Origin: Candidatus Mediterraneibacter vanvlietii
GTDB lineage: Bacteria > Bacillota > Clostridia > Lachnospirales > Lachnospiraceae
DNA: 49,379 bases
Reading direction: 5' to 3'
Assembly (NCBI GenBank): GCA_019113645.1
Contig: DXGZ01000080.1
Location: 1 to 49,379, forward strand
Below the pieces are notes generated by a model. That model was not told where the DNA came from. It did no database searches and was given only the letters and a program-made list of their open reading frames with translations. The position numbers and the translations under genes are program-made. Each line of letters opens with the position of its first letter. The first letter of the stretch is position 1. This document shows, piece after piece, positions 1-8,542 of the stretch.

Positions 1-130
1 GAATGGGCAATACTATTATCAGATAAATAATTCGACAGCAGAAAACCAGAAATTCGGACAATACAATTATACATATCTGGTTCTTATCAGAGAAGATTTT
101 TCCCCATAGACACAGAAAATTTTACGCCCT

Positions 131-262
131 CCAGATGGGCAACTCGTTTCACTCAGACAATCCCATCTGCCCTGTTAACGTCATTGTGCCAGACCCCAAG
201 TTTTTTAACTCCATTCCGAAGTCGCCAAATCCAATGCCCCTCCCCTTTGAAAAGCATTCCAG
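131..262. repeat. Partial copy of the palindromic intergenic repeat (copy 1)
   Basis: This stretch shares a core with the large palindrome near 26.9 kb. Both carry GCAACTCG, a short variable stretch, then CTCAGACAATC, flanked by a stem. Here the stem is CAGATGGG (132-139) with CCCATCTG (162-169); the other copy has CAGACGG with CCGTCTG, so the pair changes on both sides while pairing is kept. Similarity continues to the right through AACGTC and CCGAAGTC. The left arm of the larger copy is not recognisable here, so this looks like a truncated or decayed copy. The rest of 1-377 holds no convincing gene; a weak hairpin (TCTGCGTT at 281-288 with AACGCAGA at 313-320) has no T-run. Confidence 0.55.
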
Positions 263-377
263 ACTTATATTCCGCAGTTCTCTGCGTTCTTCAAATCGGA
301 AGAGTCAGAGCAAACGCAGATTTCAAACTATCTTTATAAAGTAATCAAACTCCATATTCCTCTCCCGGCACGGCATA

Positions 378-1523
378 TTACATGATTTTCCGGAACAGGT
401 CTTTGAGATCTTCTACACTTGCGTCTTTCGGGTTGCCCGGCGCGCATGCATCTGCGTATGCAGATTCAGCCAGGAACTGAAGGTCTTCTTCTTTGATTGC
501 TTCGAGTTTTGTCGGAATTCCCACATCTACGGAAAGCTGGCGCACTGCGTCTACGGCAGCTTTTCTATACTCTTCAACAGACATTTCATCCACGCCTTTT
601 ACGCCCATCGCTCTCGCAATCTCACGGTATTTCTCTCCTGTGCAGTCTGCATTGTACTCCATAACGATCGGAAGCATCATCGCGCATGCAACTCCATGAG
701 GAGTATCATAAACAGCTCCCAGTGTGTGTGCCATGGAATGTGCGATTCCAAGTCCTACGTTTGAGAATCCCATTCCCGCGATATACTGTCCGAGAGCCAT
801 TCCATCGCGTCCTTCTTTTTCATTTGCGACAGCGCCTCTCAATGATTTTCCAATAATCTCAATCGCCTTGAGATGGAACATATCCGTCATCTCCCAGGCT
901 GCTTTTGTTGTGTACCCCTCGATTGCGTGAGTCAGAGCATCCATACCGGTAGACGCAGTGAGTCCTTTCGGCATGGAAGCCATCATATCCAGGTCAACGA
1001 CAGCAATAACCGGCATGTCATGAGGATCTACGCACACGAATTTTCTTTTCTTCTCAACATCTGTGATTACGTAATTGATTGTAACTTCAGCTGCTGTTCC
1101 CGCAGTTGTCGGAACCGCAATGATCGGCACGCACGGATTCTTTGTCGGTGCTGTTCCCTCAAGGCTTCTGACATCCTCGAACTCCGGATTCGCGATAATA
1201 ATTCCGATTGCTTTCGCAGTATCCATTGAGGAACCACCACCAATCGCAATGATATAATCCGCTTCTGCATCCTTAAAAGCCTGTACGCCATGCTGTACGT
1301 TTTCGATTGTCGGATTTGCCTTAATGTCCGAATAGATCTCATAAGCAAGTCCCGCATTGTCAAGCACGTCTGTTACTTTTGCAGTAACGCCGAATTTGAT
1401 CAGATCCGGATCAGAGCATACAAACGCTTTTTTATAAGCTCTTGCCTTTGCCTCTGTGGCGATTTCCTGAATTGCGCCTGCTCCGTGATAAGATGTTTCA
1501 TTTAACATAATTCTGTTTGCCAT
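378..1523 (-). CDS. fucO: Iron-dependent alcohol dehydrogenase, lactaldehyde reductase (FucO) type
   Basis: This is a group III, iron-dependent alcohol dehydrogenase that interconverts lactaldehyde and 1,2-propanediol with NAD(H) in the cytoplasm. The product is 381 aa, the normal family length, and it resembles E. coli FucO from the first residues (MANR, then LNET) onward. The nucleotide-binding motif GGGSSMDTAK is at about residues 95-104. The four expected iron ligands are present at D195, H199, H262 and H276. I chose the ATG at 1523 because AAGGAG lies 10 bases upstream; an in-frame TTG three codons earlier sits almost on top of that site. A TetR regulator lies just upstream on the same strand, separated by a hairpin. 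The fucose or rhamnose enzymes that usually supply lactaldehyde are not in view, so a broader alcohol or aldehyde role is possible. Confidence 0.9.
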   Translation of the reverse strand: MANRIMLNETSYHGAGAIQEIATEAKARAYKKAFVCSDPDLIKFGVTAKVTDVLDNAGLAYEIYSDIKANPTIENVQHGVQAFKDAEADYIIAIGGGSSMDTAKAIGIIIANPEFEDVRSLEGTAPTKNPCVPIIAVPTTAGTAAEVTINYVITDVEKKRKFVCVDPHDMPVIAVVDLDMMASMPKGLTASTGMDALTHAIEGYTTKAAWEMTDMFHLKAIEIIGKSLRGAVANEKEGRDGMALGQYIAGMGFSNVGLGIAHSMAHTLGAVYDTPHGVACAMMLPIVMEYNADCTGEKYREIARAMGVKGVDEMSVEEYRKAAVDAVRQLSVDVGIPTKLEAIKEEDLQFLAESAYADACAPGNPKDASVEDLKDLFRKIM

Positions 1524-1609
1524 TTTTATCAATCTCCTTTTCCTGGCTTCCGTTTATCCAGTTTCTGTTTATATTTTAACAATCTTTCCGGCAAATATAA
1601 AGTTACAAA

Positions 1610-1645
1610 GAGGCCGATCTGTCACATATTATACAGATCGGCCTC
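1610..1645 (-). terminator. Hairpin terminator downstream of the TetR gene
   Basis: A perfect 13-bp stem (GAGGCCGATCTGT with its complement) encloses a 10-base loop. On the minus strand it follows the TetR stop and precedes a short T-rich stretch. The plus-strand side has a better T-run, so it may work in both directions. Confidence 0.65.
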
Positions 1646-1671
1646 TTATTTTATCTTTTTGCATCCACACT

Positions 1672-2247
1672 TCACAGCAGCTCCAGTTTCCGGAATACTT
1701 CTCCAAGCTCTGCCGGCATGGCGTCTACAAGAGACTGTGCCATCCGCTCCGGCGTGGAGCTGATCTTTCCCAGAACCCACTGAACTGTCATATAGATCGA
1801 ACCCTGACAGTACATTTCCAGAAGAAATCTCAGATGATCCGTCATCTTCCTTCCTGTCTTTCCCTCGATACGATCTGTATAGAATTGCATGATCAGATGA
1901 AAATCATGTTCACGAAGGCTGTTCTGAGCATCATTCTTAAAAGCAGCCCTGAAAAACAATTTTTCTTTTTCTATATAATGAAACTTGTTTACCAGACCTT
2001 CATAGACCGTCCTGCCCTCGCCCATGTGCTCAAATGATTCGAGCAGAATCTTGTCAAAATACCAGTTGATCAAGTCATATTTGTCCTGGAAATTCCGATA
2101 AAACGTCTGGCGCGTTGTGCCGCATTCCTCCACAATCTCCTTGACTGTGATCTTCTCAACCGATGCTTTTTTCATGCACTGTTTCATGGCATCTGCCAGA
2201 AGGTATTTCATTCTGTCATGTGATGTTTTCTTCTCCTCACCTGTCAT
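1672..2247 (-). CDS. TetR/AcrR-family transcriptional regulator
   Basis: This is a 191-aa DNA-binding repressor or activator of the TetR family. The N-terminal helix-turn-helix covers roughly residues 30-60, with the typical VKEIVEECGTTRQTFYRNF stretch in which the second helix ends in F-Y-x-x-F. The C-terminal ligand or dimer domain is all-helical and resembles the dihydroxyacetone-kinase-regulator (DhaS-like) subgroup. The start has GGAG 8 bases upstream. Its position directly upstream of fucO on the same strand suggests control of that gene and of itself, but the effector cannot be read from sequence. A terminator-like hairpin between the two genes argues for separate transcription of fucO. 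Confidence 0.85.
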   Translation of the reverse strand: MTGEEKKTSHDRMKYLLADAMKQCMKKASVEKITVKEIVEECGTTRQTFYRNFQDKYDLINWYFDKILLESFEHMGEGRTVYEGLVNKFHYIEKEKLFFRAAFKNDAQNSLREHDFHLIMQFYTDRIEGKTGRKMTDHLRFLLEMYCQGSIYMTVQWVLGKISSTPERMAQSLVDAMPAELGEVFRKLELL

Positions 2248-2401
2248 ATCCTTTCTCCCTGTTTTGATATCCCGTCACCTGCTGCCGCGCTCTTCACGTC
2301 ACAATGCTCTCTGTTTATCATAATGCAGGAAAGATCTGCTCTCTGTCAAGTGTAAATCTGCCGGATGTCCTGTACTGTATCAATTTCCCGTATTTTCTAA
2401 A

Positions 2402-2442
2402 AAAAGACGGAAATTTTCAATCAAAGAAAATCTCCGTCTTTT
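2402..2442 (-). terminator. Rho-independent terminator of the HtrA-like gene
   Basis: AAAAGACGGA pairs with TCCGTCTTTT and the stem extends inward through A/T pairs. On the minus strand it is followed by a run of T and lies about 65 bases past the protease stop codon. Confidence 0.75.
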
Positions 2443-2508
2443 GAAATATGCTCCGGCAGTTTATATTCTGCCGTTCTCAATGATTTTTTTCAGCTGCTTT
2501 CCTCGCCG

Positions 2509-3903
2509 TTATGACTCAGAGGCGGAACCAAGAGTAATGGTCACCGTCTGCTCCGTATAGCCTCCGTTATCCGAACGCTGTATCACAATATCGACAGTCT
2601 CACCTGCCGCGTAGTACTGCAGAGTATCCTGAAGCTGCGTCATGCTGGTAATGGTTCTTCCGTCAAAACCAGTAATAATGTCGCCTTCCTGGATTCCGGC
2701 CTGTTCTGCCGGTCCGCCTTCTTCAACACTGGCAACAACGACTCCCTCAGGAATGTTATAAAGTTCTGTAACTTCACTCGACACATCCTGACCGGTAATT
2801 CCAATATAGGAAGCCTGATCCGCGCTTACTTTTTCTCTTGTCTCAAGAGTCATCAGCTGCTGCAGACTTTCCTGCGCTTTGTTAATCGGAATTGCAAATC
2901 CCACATTATCCACGCTTGCCCCTGTGGACGTAGAAGAACTCTTTGCCTCGTTGATTCCGATTAGTTCTCCGTTCATATTCAAAAGAGCTCCGCCGCTGTT
3001 TCCTGCGTTAATTGCCGCGTCTGTCTGAATCAGACCGCTTGATGTAATCGTCTCCCCCGACTCATTTGTCAGGGTCAGCTCTCTGTCAAGCGCGCTCACA
3101 TACCCACTCGTCACTGACTGACCATATCCCAGCGCATTTCCAATTGCCACAACCTGATCACCAAGCTGAAGCTGATCAGAATCGCCGATCGTGGCGATCT
3201 TAATCTGACTCATCGTATCATCTGAAATATCAGAAAGTTTTACAGATACAACCGCCAGGTCATTTTCCACATCTGTTCCCTTTACTTCAGCGGAAACACT
3301 TTCCTCATTTACAAATCCAACAGAGAGACTTGTAGCTCCTTCCACTACATGCTCATTTGTCGCAATCAGAAGCTCCGTGTCATTCTGTCCGACAATCACT
3401 CCCGTTCCGGCGCCCTGCACCTCATACTGCTGTGTACCGCCGAAAAAGTTTCTCATTTCTTCTACAGACATTGTAGAAATCGTAACAAGTGACGGCATGG
3501 CATTTGCCGCTACATCCGCTACAGTTCCGCTCCCCTGCGCCGCAGAAGAGGAACTTTCCGATGAGCTGCTTCCTGTGGTCTGTGTCTGAGCAATCTGTGC
3601 TGTCTGGTTTTGTCCGGTAATATAATTCCCGATGCTGTTTACCCCAAACATGGTTCCGCCCGCCACCAGACCGAACACCAGCCCCATAGCCACAACCGAT
3701 GCCCATCTTCTTCCTGAACTCATCGGCCTGCCTGCTTTTTTCTCATGCCTTTGCTCCGGTTTGTCCGTCAGATTCTGATCGTCCGGACTTCCTTGTCCGC
3801 CTGCCGCTTCTGACGCAGCGTTTTCCATCACATTCAGCTGTTCTGTCTGTTCTGTTCCATTTATTTTTTCTGGTTCCGCATTCTCATAATACTGTTCACC
3901 CAT
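2509..3903 (-). CDS. htrA: HtrA/DegP-like membrane-anchored serine protease with PDZ domain
   Basis: This is a quality-control protease acting at the outer face of the membrane on misfolded proteins. In the 464-aa product, residues 1-65 are a charged cytoplasmic tail, about 68-92 form one membrane helix, 100-125 are a Ser/Gln/Thr linker, 130-350 a trypsin-like domain and 370-455 a PDZ domain. The triad is visible as H185 (ATNEHVV), D215 (ENDLAV) and S303 (GNSGGALL). The start at 3903 has AGAGGAAG about 7 bases upstream; the longer open frame begins in non-coding leader. An inverted repeat GTAAGG-N14-CCTTAC (3956-3981) lies 50-80 bases upstream of the start and could be an operator. Domain order matches Gram-positive HtrA/YyxA proteins. 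Confidence 0.9.
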   Translation of the reverse strand: MGEQYYENAEPEKINGTEQTEQLNVMENAASEAAGGQGSPDDQNLTDKPEQRHEKKAGRPMSSGRRWASVVAMGLVFGLVAGGTMFGVNSIGNYITGQNQTAQIAQTQTTGSSSSESSSSAAQGSGTVADVAANAMPSLVTISTMSVEEMRNFFGGTQQYEVQGAGTGVIVGQNDTELLIATNEHVVEGATSLSVGFVNEESVSAEVKGTDVENDLAVVSVKLSDISDDTMSQIKIATIGDSDQLQLGDQVVAIGNALGYGQSVTSGYVSALDRELTLTNESGETITSSGLIQTDAAINAGNSGGALLNMNGELIGINEAKSSSTSTGASVDNVGFAIPINKAQESLQQLMTLETREKVSADQASYIGITGQDVSSEVTELYNIPEGVVVASVEEGGPAEQAGIQEGDIITGFDGRTITSMTQLQDTLQYYAAGETVDIVIQRSDNGGYTEQTVTITLGSASES

Positions 3904-4025
3904 AATATTCTTCCTCTTTTCTACTTGGTAAATATGTTTTAAAATATCATTTTCCGTAAGGTGAAGCTCTGTTTTCCTTACACTACAAAACATAACGTTT
4001 AAATGTGACGGATTTATGAAAATAA

Positions 4026-4466
4026 TTACAAAAAACTGTGACAAATTTCTCCGTTCTCATCTTCCGGGCTGCACCATATCTTCATTACCGGATCCCCGCT
4101 GTCTATATCTTCTCTCTGAAGATAAACTGTAATCTCAAGTTTTTCCGGTTTTTTCCCCATATCTGTTGAAAAACGGATCGTATGAAAAGAATTATTCCGG
4201 TACATTTCCACAACCTGCTCAGCAAATCTTTCCCCGTTGTCAATCTGGCTTCGATTTGCCACCACTTTCAGCCTGCATGTTGTACCGTCGTAATAACTGC
4301 TCACCGCATCCGGCAGATTTTCATTCAGGCTCCTCTGCTGTTCCCATTCTCTTCCGACCGGAAAATCTCTGTCCGCATATGGAAAGCCGGACGAAAATGC
4401 CAGAAACACTGCCGCCAATACAACCATTATCATAACAGCCGTCATCACTCTGTTGCTTTTTTTCAT
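4026..4466 (-). CDS. Small membrane-anchored protein of unknown function
   Basis: I do not recognise a family for this 146-aa protein. Residues 8-30 form a single hydrophobic segment just after a KKSNR start, so it is either an uncleaved signal anchor or a secreted protein. The rest is hydrophilic and would sit outside the membrane; it looks like a small mixed alpha/beta domain. The start at 4466 has AGAGGAG 7 bases upstream, and a sigma-A type promoter lies 32-60 bases upstream of it. The longer open frame extends through the promoter and is not credible. The gene ends about 120 bases before the htrA start on the same strand, so co-transcription with htrA is possible. Confidence 0.7.
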   Translation of the reverse strand: MKKSNRVMTAVMIMVVLAAVFLAFSSGFPYADRDFPVGREWEQQRSLNENLPDAVSSYYDGTTCRLKVVANRSQIDNGERFAEQVVEMYRNNSFHTIRFSTDMGKKPEKLEITVYLQREDIDSGDPVMKIWCSPEDENGEICHSFL

Positions 4467-4497
4467 TTTGCTCCTCTTTGTCTCATTTTTACAACCG

Positions 4498-4526
4498 ATT
4501 ATACATTTCCGGTTATATAAAATCAA
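4498..4526 (-). promoter_or_regulatory. Sigma-A promoter for the small membrane protein gene
   Basis: On the minus strand, TTGATT and TATAAT are separated by exactly 17 bases, about 32 bases upstream of the chosen start codon. Confidence 0.75.
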
Positions 4527-4575
4527 TAAAAATGGTGCAATAAATGAGACACTGCACCTGAAAGGAAGGTCCCCT

Positions 4576-4827
4576 ATGCCCAAACCAAGAGCTAAAACAG
4601 GAGAAAAAAACCTGATCAGTGCCAATCTGATCGAACTCAGAAAAAGCCGCAGATTCTCACAGAGACTGCTGGCCTATAAACTCCAGCTTGCCGGATATGA
4701 TATGGACAAAAATGTTATCACGAGAATTGAAACAAACAAACGCTATGTAACGGATATTGAGCTGAAAGCCCTGTGCGAAGTTCTTGATGTAACATACGAA
4801 GAACTGATTGACGGAAAACAATCCTGA
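4576..4827 (+). CDS. XRE-family helix-turn-helix protein
   Basis: This 83-aa protein is little more than a DNA-binding domain. Residues about 18-75 form an XRE-type helix-turn-helix (LIELRKSRRFSQRLLAYKLQ, then the recognition region with NVITRIE and the closing LCEVLDVTYEELID). AAGGAAGG lies 7 bases upstream of the ATG at 4576, which decides against the longer frame starting inside the divergent promoter region. It is transcribed divergently from the small membrane protein gene with only about 110 bases between them, so it may regulate that gene or itself. No partner toxin or phage gene is adjacent. Confidence 0.75.
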   Translation: MPKPRAKTGEKNLISANLIELRKSRRFSQRLLAYKLQLAGYDMDKNVITRIETNKRYVTDIELKALCEVLDVTYEELIDGKQS

Positions 4828-4866
4828 TGGATACGCGAATGTCATTTCAATGAAAACATAACAAAA

Positions 4867-4914
4867 CCCCCGCCCGTTAATGAACCGTGTTTTTACGTCA
4901 CTAACGAAGCGGGG
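4867..4914 (-). terminator. Terminator of the metallophosphoesterase-yibE unit
   Basis: CCCCGC and GCGGGG close a hairpin that contains a second paired segment (CGTTAATGA with TCACTAACG, one mismatch). On the minus strand the stem is followed by GTTTTGTTATGTTTT. It lies between the YibE/F gene and the convergent HTH gene. Confidence 0.65.
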
Positions 4915-4960
4915 ATCTTCACCGCAGATTGCTGTTCTTTTCTTTAGTTTGAGCTTTCTT

Positions 4961-6154
4961 TCAAACAGACTCCAATACCTTTTTCCGGACTGCCGTCTTT
5001 CCATCCTTCTTCTTCGCAGGAGCCCCTTGTTTCGGCCTCTCCATCTTCAGATGCCATGCACAGATAACGGATACAAGAGGAACCGTCAGAATCACACCCA
5101 TGGTAGATGCAATCCCCTGTATGATTTCAATTCCGATTGAATACATATTTGTGATCTGTCTGGCAGAATAACCATATACATACATAAACACAAGGGTATT
5201 AATTGAGCTTCCCGTAAATGCAAGTATCAGCGTATTGGACATCGTTCCCATCATATCCTTTCCTACCCGGATACCGGATGTGAACAGCTCCTTCCGGCTC
5301 AGGTCCGGGTTACGGAAATGGATCTCATTGATTGTGGATGCCACGGACATGGCTACATCCATCACGGCGCCCAGAGTGGAAATCAGAATGCCTGCATAGA
5401 GCAGTTCTCCAATCTTTACATCCGTCATCTGGCCAACATACTGCAGCTGCTCGATATCCGAGACATTGTATCCTGATATTCCGGTCAGCCTTCCAAAGAT
5501 TACCGCCAGTACAGCCGAAATCCCGACTCCGGCGATAGTTCCGATCATGGAGGTCACACTCTTGCTGGAAATACCTCCGATCAGATACATTGTTACAAAC
5601 GTAGTAAGCACTGCCACCGCCACCGCTGCCAGAATCGGTGAAACTCCGCGATAAATCATGGGCAGGAACAGAAAGACAATGCAGACAAATGTAAATACAA
5701 GAGCGACTGCAGAGTTGAAGCCCTGCCGCCCTCCTATGATACACAGCGTAACAAGGAACAGCGCAACTATTGCATACAGCATCCAGGTACGGTCATAACT
5801 GTATACCGTCACATAGAGAGAAGCATCGCTCTCATTGACCTCGGCAATAACCCGCATTCCTTCTTCACAGTGAGCTCCATACAGATAGCTGGAGGAGCTC
5901 ACTGCTTCCACTGTGTTTCCCTTATAATCTCCGGTCAGAAGCTCCAGCATAACTGTCTGACTGCCGATCTGATTGCCGGATTCCGTTACATTGTCCTTCA
6001 GGATCTCAATGACCCTTGCTTTTTCAAATGTTTTCCCTTCGGTATCATAAAGCCCGATCCTCTCAATCTGGTTATACCGGTACAGAAACACTGCAAAAAG
6101 GACGGTAACCGCCAGTATGATCAAATGTCTTCTGTGCTTTTTGATCCACTGCAT
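4961..6154 (-). CDS. YibE/F-family multi-pass membrane protein
   Basis: This is an integral membrane protein of the YibE/F family, whose biochemical role is not settled. The 397-aa product has one N-terminal membrane helix (residues about 10-27), an extracytoplasmic beta-rich domain (35-115), then seven or so membrane helices between about 123 and 370, and a basic Lys-rich tail. The conserved loops with GRLTG and the long NEIHFRNPDLSRKELF segment fit the family. It begins two bases after the stop of the metallophosphoesterase, so the two are almost certainly co-transcribed and perhaps translationally coupled. Firmicutes often carry two adjacent yibE-yibF genes; here only one protein is present. 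Confidence 0.8.
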   Translation of the reverse strand: MQWIKKHRRHLIILAVTVLFAVFLYRYNQIERIGLYDTEGKTFEKARVIEILKDNVTESGNQIGSQTVMLELLTGDYKGNTVEAVSSSSYLYGAHCEEGMRVIAEVNESDASLYVTVYSYDRTWMLYAIVALFLVTLCIIGGRQGFNSAVALVFTFVCIVFLFLPMIYRGVSPILAAVAVAVLTTFVTMYLIGGISSKSVTSMIGTIAGVGISAVLAVIFGRLTGISGYNVSDIEQLQYVGQMTDVKIGELLYAGILISTLGAVMDVAMSVASTINEIHFRNPDLSRKELFTSGIRVGKDMMGTMSNTLILAFTGSSINTLVFMYVYGYSARQITNMYSIGIEIIQGIASTMGVILTVPLVSVICAWHLKMERPKQGAPAKKKDGKTAVRKKVLESV

Positions 6155-6156
6155 GC

Positions 6157-8250
6157 TCAGCTTCTCTTCCTTCTCATATAGATTGCAGTTCCGCCTGCCA
6201 CCGCAGCTGCCGCCAGAGCAGCCGCCGGAATAACCACATTCGTATAATCGCCGGTCTTAACAGGCTGTGCGGAAGATGTCTTATTCAGGGATGTCTTATC
6301 ACTTACACCGGCCGCTGTAGACTGGTTGTTCTGATTTCCGGTTGTTGTATTCTGATTTCCATCCGGATTCTCACCGGTTGTTCCACCCTGGTTTCCGTCC
6401 GGATTCTCTGTTCCGCCCTGGTTTCCATCCGGATTCTCTGTTCCGCCCTGGCCGCCATCCGGATTCTCCGCCGGTTTCTCCACAAGAGCATCCATTGCGC
6501 TCTGAAGCGCTGTATAAGCATTCGTCAGCTCGTTTGTCATTGCCTGGGCATTGTCATTTACAGTTTTTGCTGCTTCCAGCGCCTGCTGAAGTACACTGTA
6601 GCTGTCCGCTGTATAGTCATCTGCCGAAAGAGCCTCTGCCTGACTGATCAGATCTGCAAGCTGGCTGTGATCCGCGGATTTTACAATCGTAAACTGAGTA
6701 TCAATAGGCTCGTCCGTATCCGTGCGGTATGTATTCAGTGTAAGTGAAGTCTCTGTCACGTCAATCACAGAATAGGTCGGCACATCCTGCTGCCATCTGC
6801 TGGCAATATAGGTCTGCTGTCTCGGCACCAGGTCATAATATTTACTTCCTGATGAAGAACCTGCTGTCAGGTACATAATTCCGTCCGGATTTACCGCAAT
6901 ATCCTGATTCTCTGTAAGTTGCTGAACAGCCTCATCATCCATTACGGAATACAGATATTCCAGATACCTCTGCTCATCCGGGTCTGTTGTGTCATCGCTG
7001 ATATTTCCCGGGGCCTCATAAAGTGTCTCCGTGCTGTCCCCCACGTCAATATCCTTATCCAGCTGCTCGTCAAACTCATCATCCGTATACTCAAATTCAG
7101 TTGTGCTGTGTCCGCCTTTCAGAAGTTTGGTCCTTGAATATGCGTGGTCATGTCCTGTCAGAACAATGTCAACATCATTTCCCTCAAAGATCGGCACAAG
7201 GCTGTAACGCAGGTTCGTGATTTCCGGCTCGTTGGAGTGTTCTGCGGAACCGTAGATATCCTGATGCAGAGTGACAATTCTCCACTTGCAGTCCGGATTT
7301 GCCGCAACGGTCTCCTCGATAAACTGCTTGTGCTCAGCCACGTTTGTATCCTGGGTATTCAGGATAATGAATAACGCATCGCCATATGTAAAGTAATAGT
7401 CTCCTCCAACATATCCGTTATCCCCAAGCGCACTCATATTTGCCGTATTGAAGTGATAGGTATAGTTTGCATTATCAGCGTCATGGTTTCCGACTGTCGT
7501 TGCAACTGGAACATTCTGCATGATATCCGGGCTCAGATATCCGGCATACTCCATCTCACTGATCGTGTTGTCTCCTACTTTTTCCGCATTTGTCTGAATC
7601 TGGTCTCCTGAAGAGAGAATGAAACTTGCTGTACCGCCTGTTTTTGCATATGCTCTCTCCAGCGTGTAATTCCAGTTAAATGTGTCATTGCGTACTGCCT
7701 CTGACTGTGCGGTAAGGAATGTCGGCTTCTGAATGTCTTCCGGAGATTTTGCTTTCTCCTCATTAGAAGAACCGATCTGCGGATCCCCTACAAAAACAAA
7801 ACTGAAATCACTTGTGTCATTATCTGTTGTAAAGGACTCAATCTCTTTTCCCGCCACCTGATAATAGTATGTAGTACCAGGCTGAAGGTTCTCAAGAATC
7901 ACTTTGTTGCTCAGATAACCAGGCTGAGCTCCTGTCTGTGAGATCTGTGCACTCTGTCCGTCACTTAAGTCGCTGCTTGTCCCATAGATAAATCCGGTCT
8001 CCTCGCCTTCCGGGCTGTACCACGCAAAATTCATCTTTGTCTCATCAGCCCCCGGTGACATGGAAACCTGAGTCCAGTCATTTTTCACTGTTTCCCATTC
8101 CTGTGTCCACTCTTCCCATGCGCCATTTTGCGCCGCTGCTGTCTGGCTTGCGTCGGTCTTTCCATCCGGAGCAGCATCTGCCAATGCAGTGATCGGCTGA
8201 CAGACCAGAGCCGCAGCCATTATCAGCATTACTACTTTTTTTCGCTTCAT
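6157..8250 (-). CDS. Secreted, wall-anchored purple acid phosphatase-like metallophosphoesterase
   Basis: This 697-aa surface protein probably hydrolyses phosphate esters outside the cell. Residues 1-25 are a signal peptide ending ALA. About 55-140 is a fibronectin-III-like N-terminal domain as in purple acid phosphatases. The metallophosphoesterase core (150-375) shows GDPQIG (155-160), SGDQ (214-217), GNHD (254-257), H329 and GHDH (366-369). Around 550-615 is a FIVAR-type helical repeat, then a tract of ENPDGNQGGT repeats (encoded near 6365-6472). The C-terminus is PVKTGD, a hydrophobic helix and RRKRS, a sorting signal that lacks a strict LPXTG. AGGAGG precedes the ATG at 8250; the longer frame starts in the leader. 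Confidence 0.88.
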   Translation of the reverse strand: MKRKKVVMLIMAAALVCQPITALADAAPDGKTDASQTAAAQNGAWEEWTQEWETVKNDWTQVSMSPGADETKMNFAWYSPEGEETGFIYGTSSDLSDGQSAQISQTGAQPGYLSNKVILENLQPGTTYYYQVAGKEIESFTTDNDTSDFSFVFVGDPQIGSSNEEKAKSPEDIQKPTFLTAQSEAVRNDTFNWNYTLERAYAKTGGTASFILSSGDQIQTNAEKVGDNTISEMEYAGYLSPDIMQNVPVATTVGNHDADNANYTYHFNTANMSALGDNGYVGGDYYFTYGDALFIILNTQDTNVAEHKQFIEETVAANPDCKWRIVTLHQDIYGSAEHSNEPEITNLRYSLVPIFEGNDVDIVLTGHDHAYSRTKLLKGGHSTTEFEYTDDEFDEQLDKDIDVGDSTETLYEAPGNISDDTTDPDEQRYLEYLYSVMDDEAVQQLTENQDIAVNPDGIMYLTAGSSSGSKYYDLVPRQQTYIASRWQQDVPTYSVIDVTETSLTLNTYRTDTDEPIDTQFTIVKSADHSQLADLISQAEALSADDYTADSYSVLQQALEAAKTVNDNAQAMTNELTNAYTALQSAMDALVEKPAENPDGGQGGTENPDGNQGGTENPDGNQGGTTGENPDGNQNTTTGNQNNQSTAAGVSDKTSLNKTSSAQPVKTGDYTNVVIPAAALAAAAVAGGTAIYMRRKRS

Positions 8251-8295
8251 ATCTATCTTCCTCCTAAAACAGTTTGAACATAAAGTCCACGAAAA

Positions 8296-8304
8296 ATTAT
8301 AGCA
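8296..8304 (-). promoter_or_regulatory. Extended -10 promoter for the metallophosphoesterase unit
   Basis: The minus strand reads TGCTATAAT, an extended -10 element, about 45 bases upstream of the start. No good -35 hexamer is visible. Confidence 0.5.
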
Positions 8305-8460
8305 CTCCAGGAACGGCAAAACCGGATTTTACCAATGTTTAACACGCATTTCAAACTGTTTAACACGAGAAAGAATCCATTGTTATCAGTCAGTTAACCG
8401 GATCACACAGCAAATGCACGGACTTTTTTCTGGCAGATTATGGAATCGTCCTGCTCTCAA

Positions 8461-8494
8461 AAGAAAAACCGCGGCACTGTATGTGCCGCGGTTT
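8461..8494 (-). terminator. Rho-independent terminator of ppdK
   Basis: A perfect 12-bp stem (AAACCGCGGCAC with its complement, loop TGTAT) is followed on the minus strand by TTCTTTTG. It lies about 50 bases past the ppdK stop. Confidence 0.85.
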
Positions 8495-8504
8495 CTGCAA
8501 ACCA

Positions 8505-8526
8505 TCTCGCGAACAATATCGCGAGA
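8505..8526 (-). other. Small GC-rich hairpin between ppdK stop and its terminator
   Basis: TCTCGCGA (8505-8512) and TCGCGAGA (8519-8526) form a perfect 8-bp stem with a 6-base loop. It sits just before the terminator hairpin and may protect the mRNA 3' end. It has no T-run of its own. Confidence 0.5.
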
Positions 8527-8542
8527 CAGAATTCCGTATAAA

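Noticed and set aside
6361-6480. CRISPR-like direct repeats
   Set aside because: The repeats are contiguous coding units of the ENPDGNQGGT tract without unique spacers. No cas genes or spacer-bearing arrays occur anywhere in the window.
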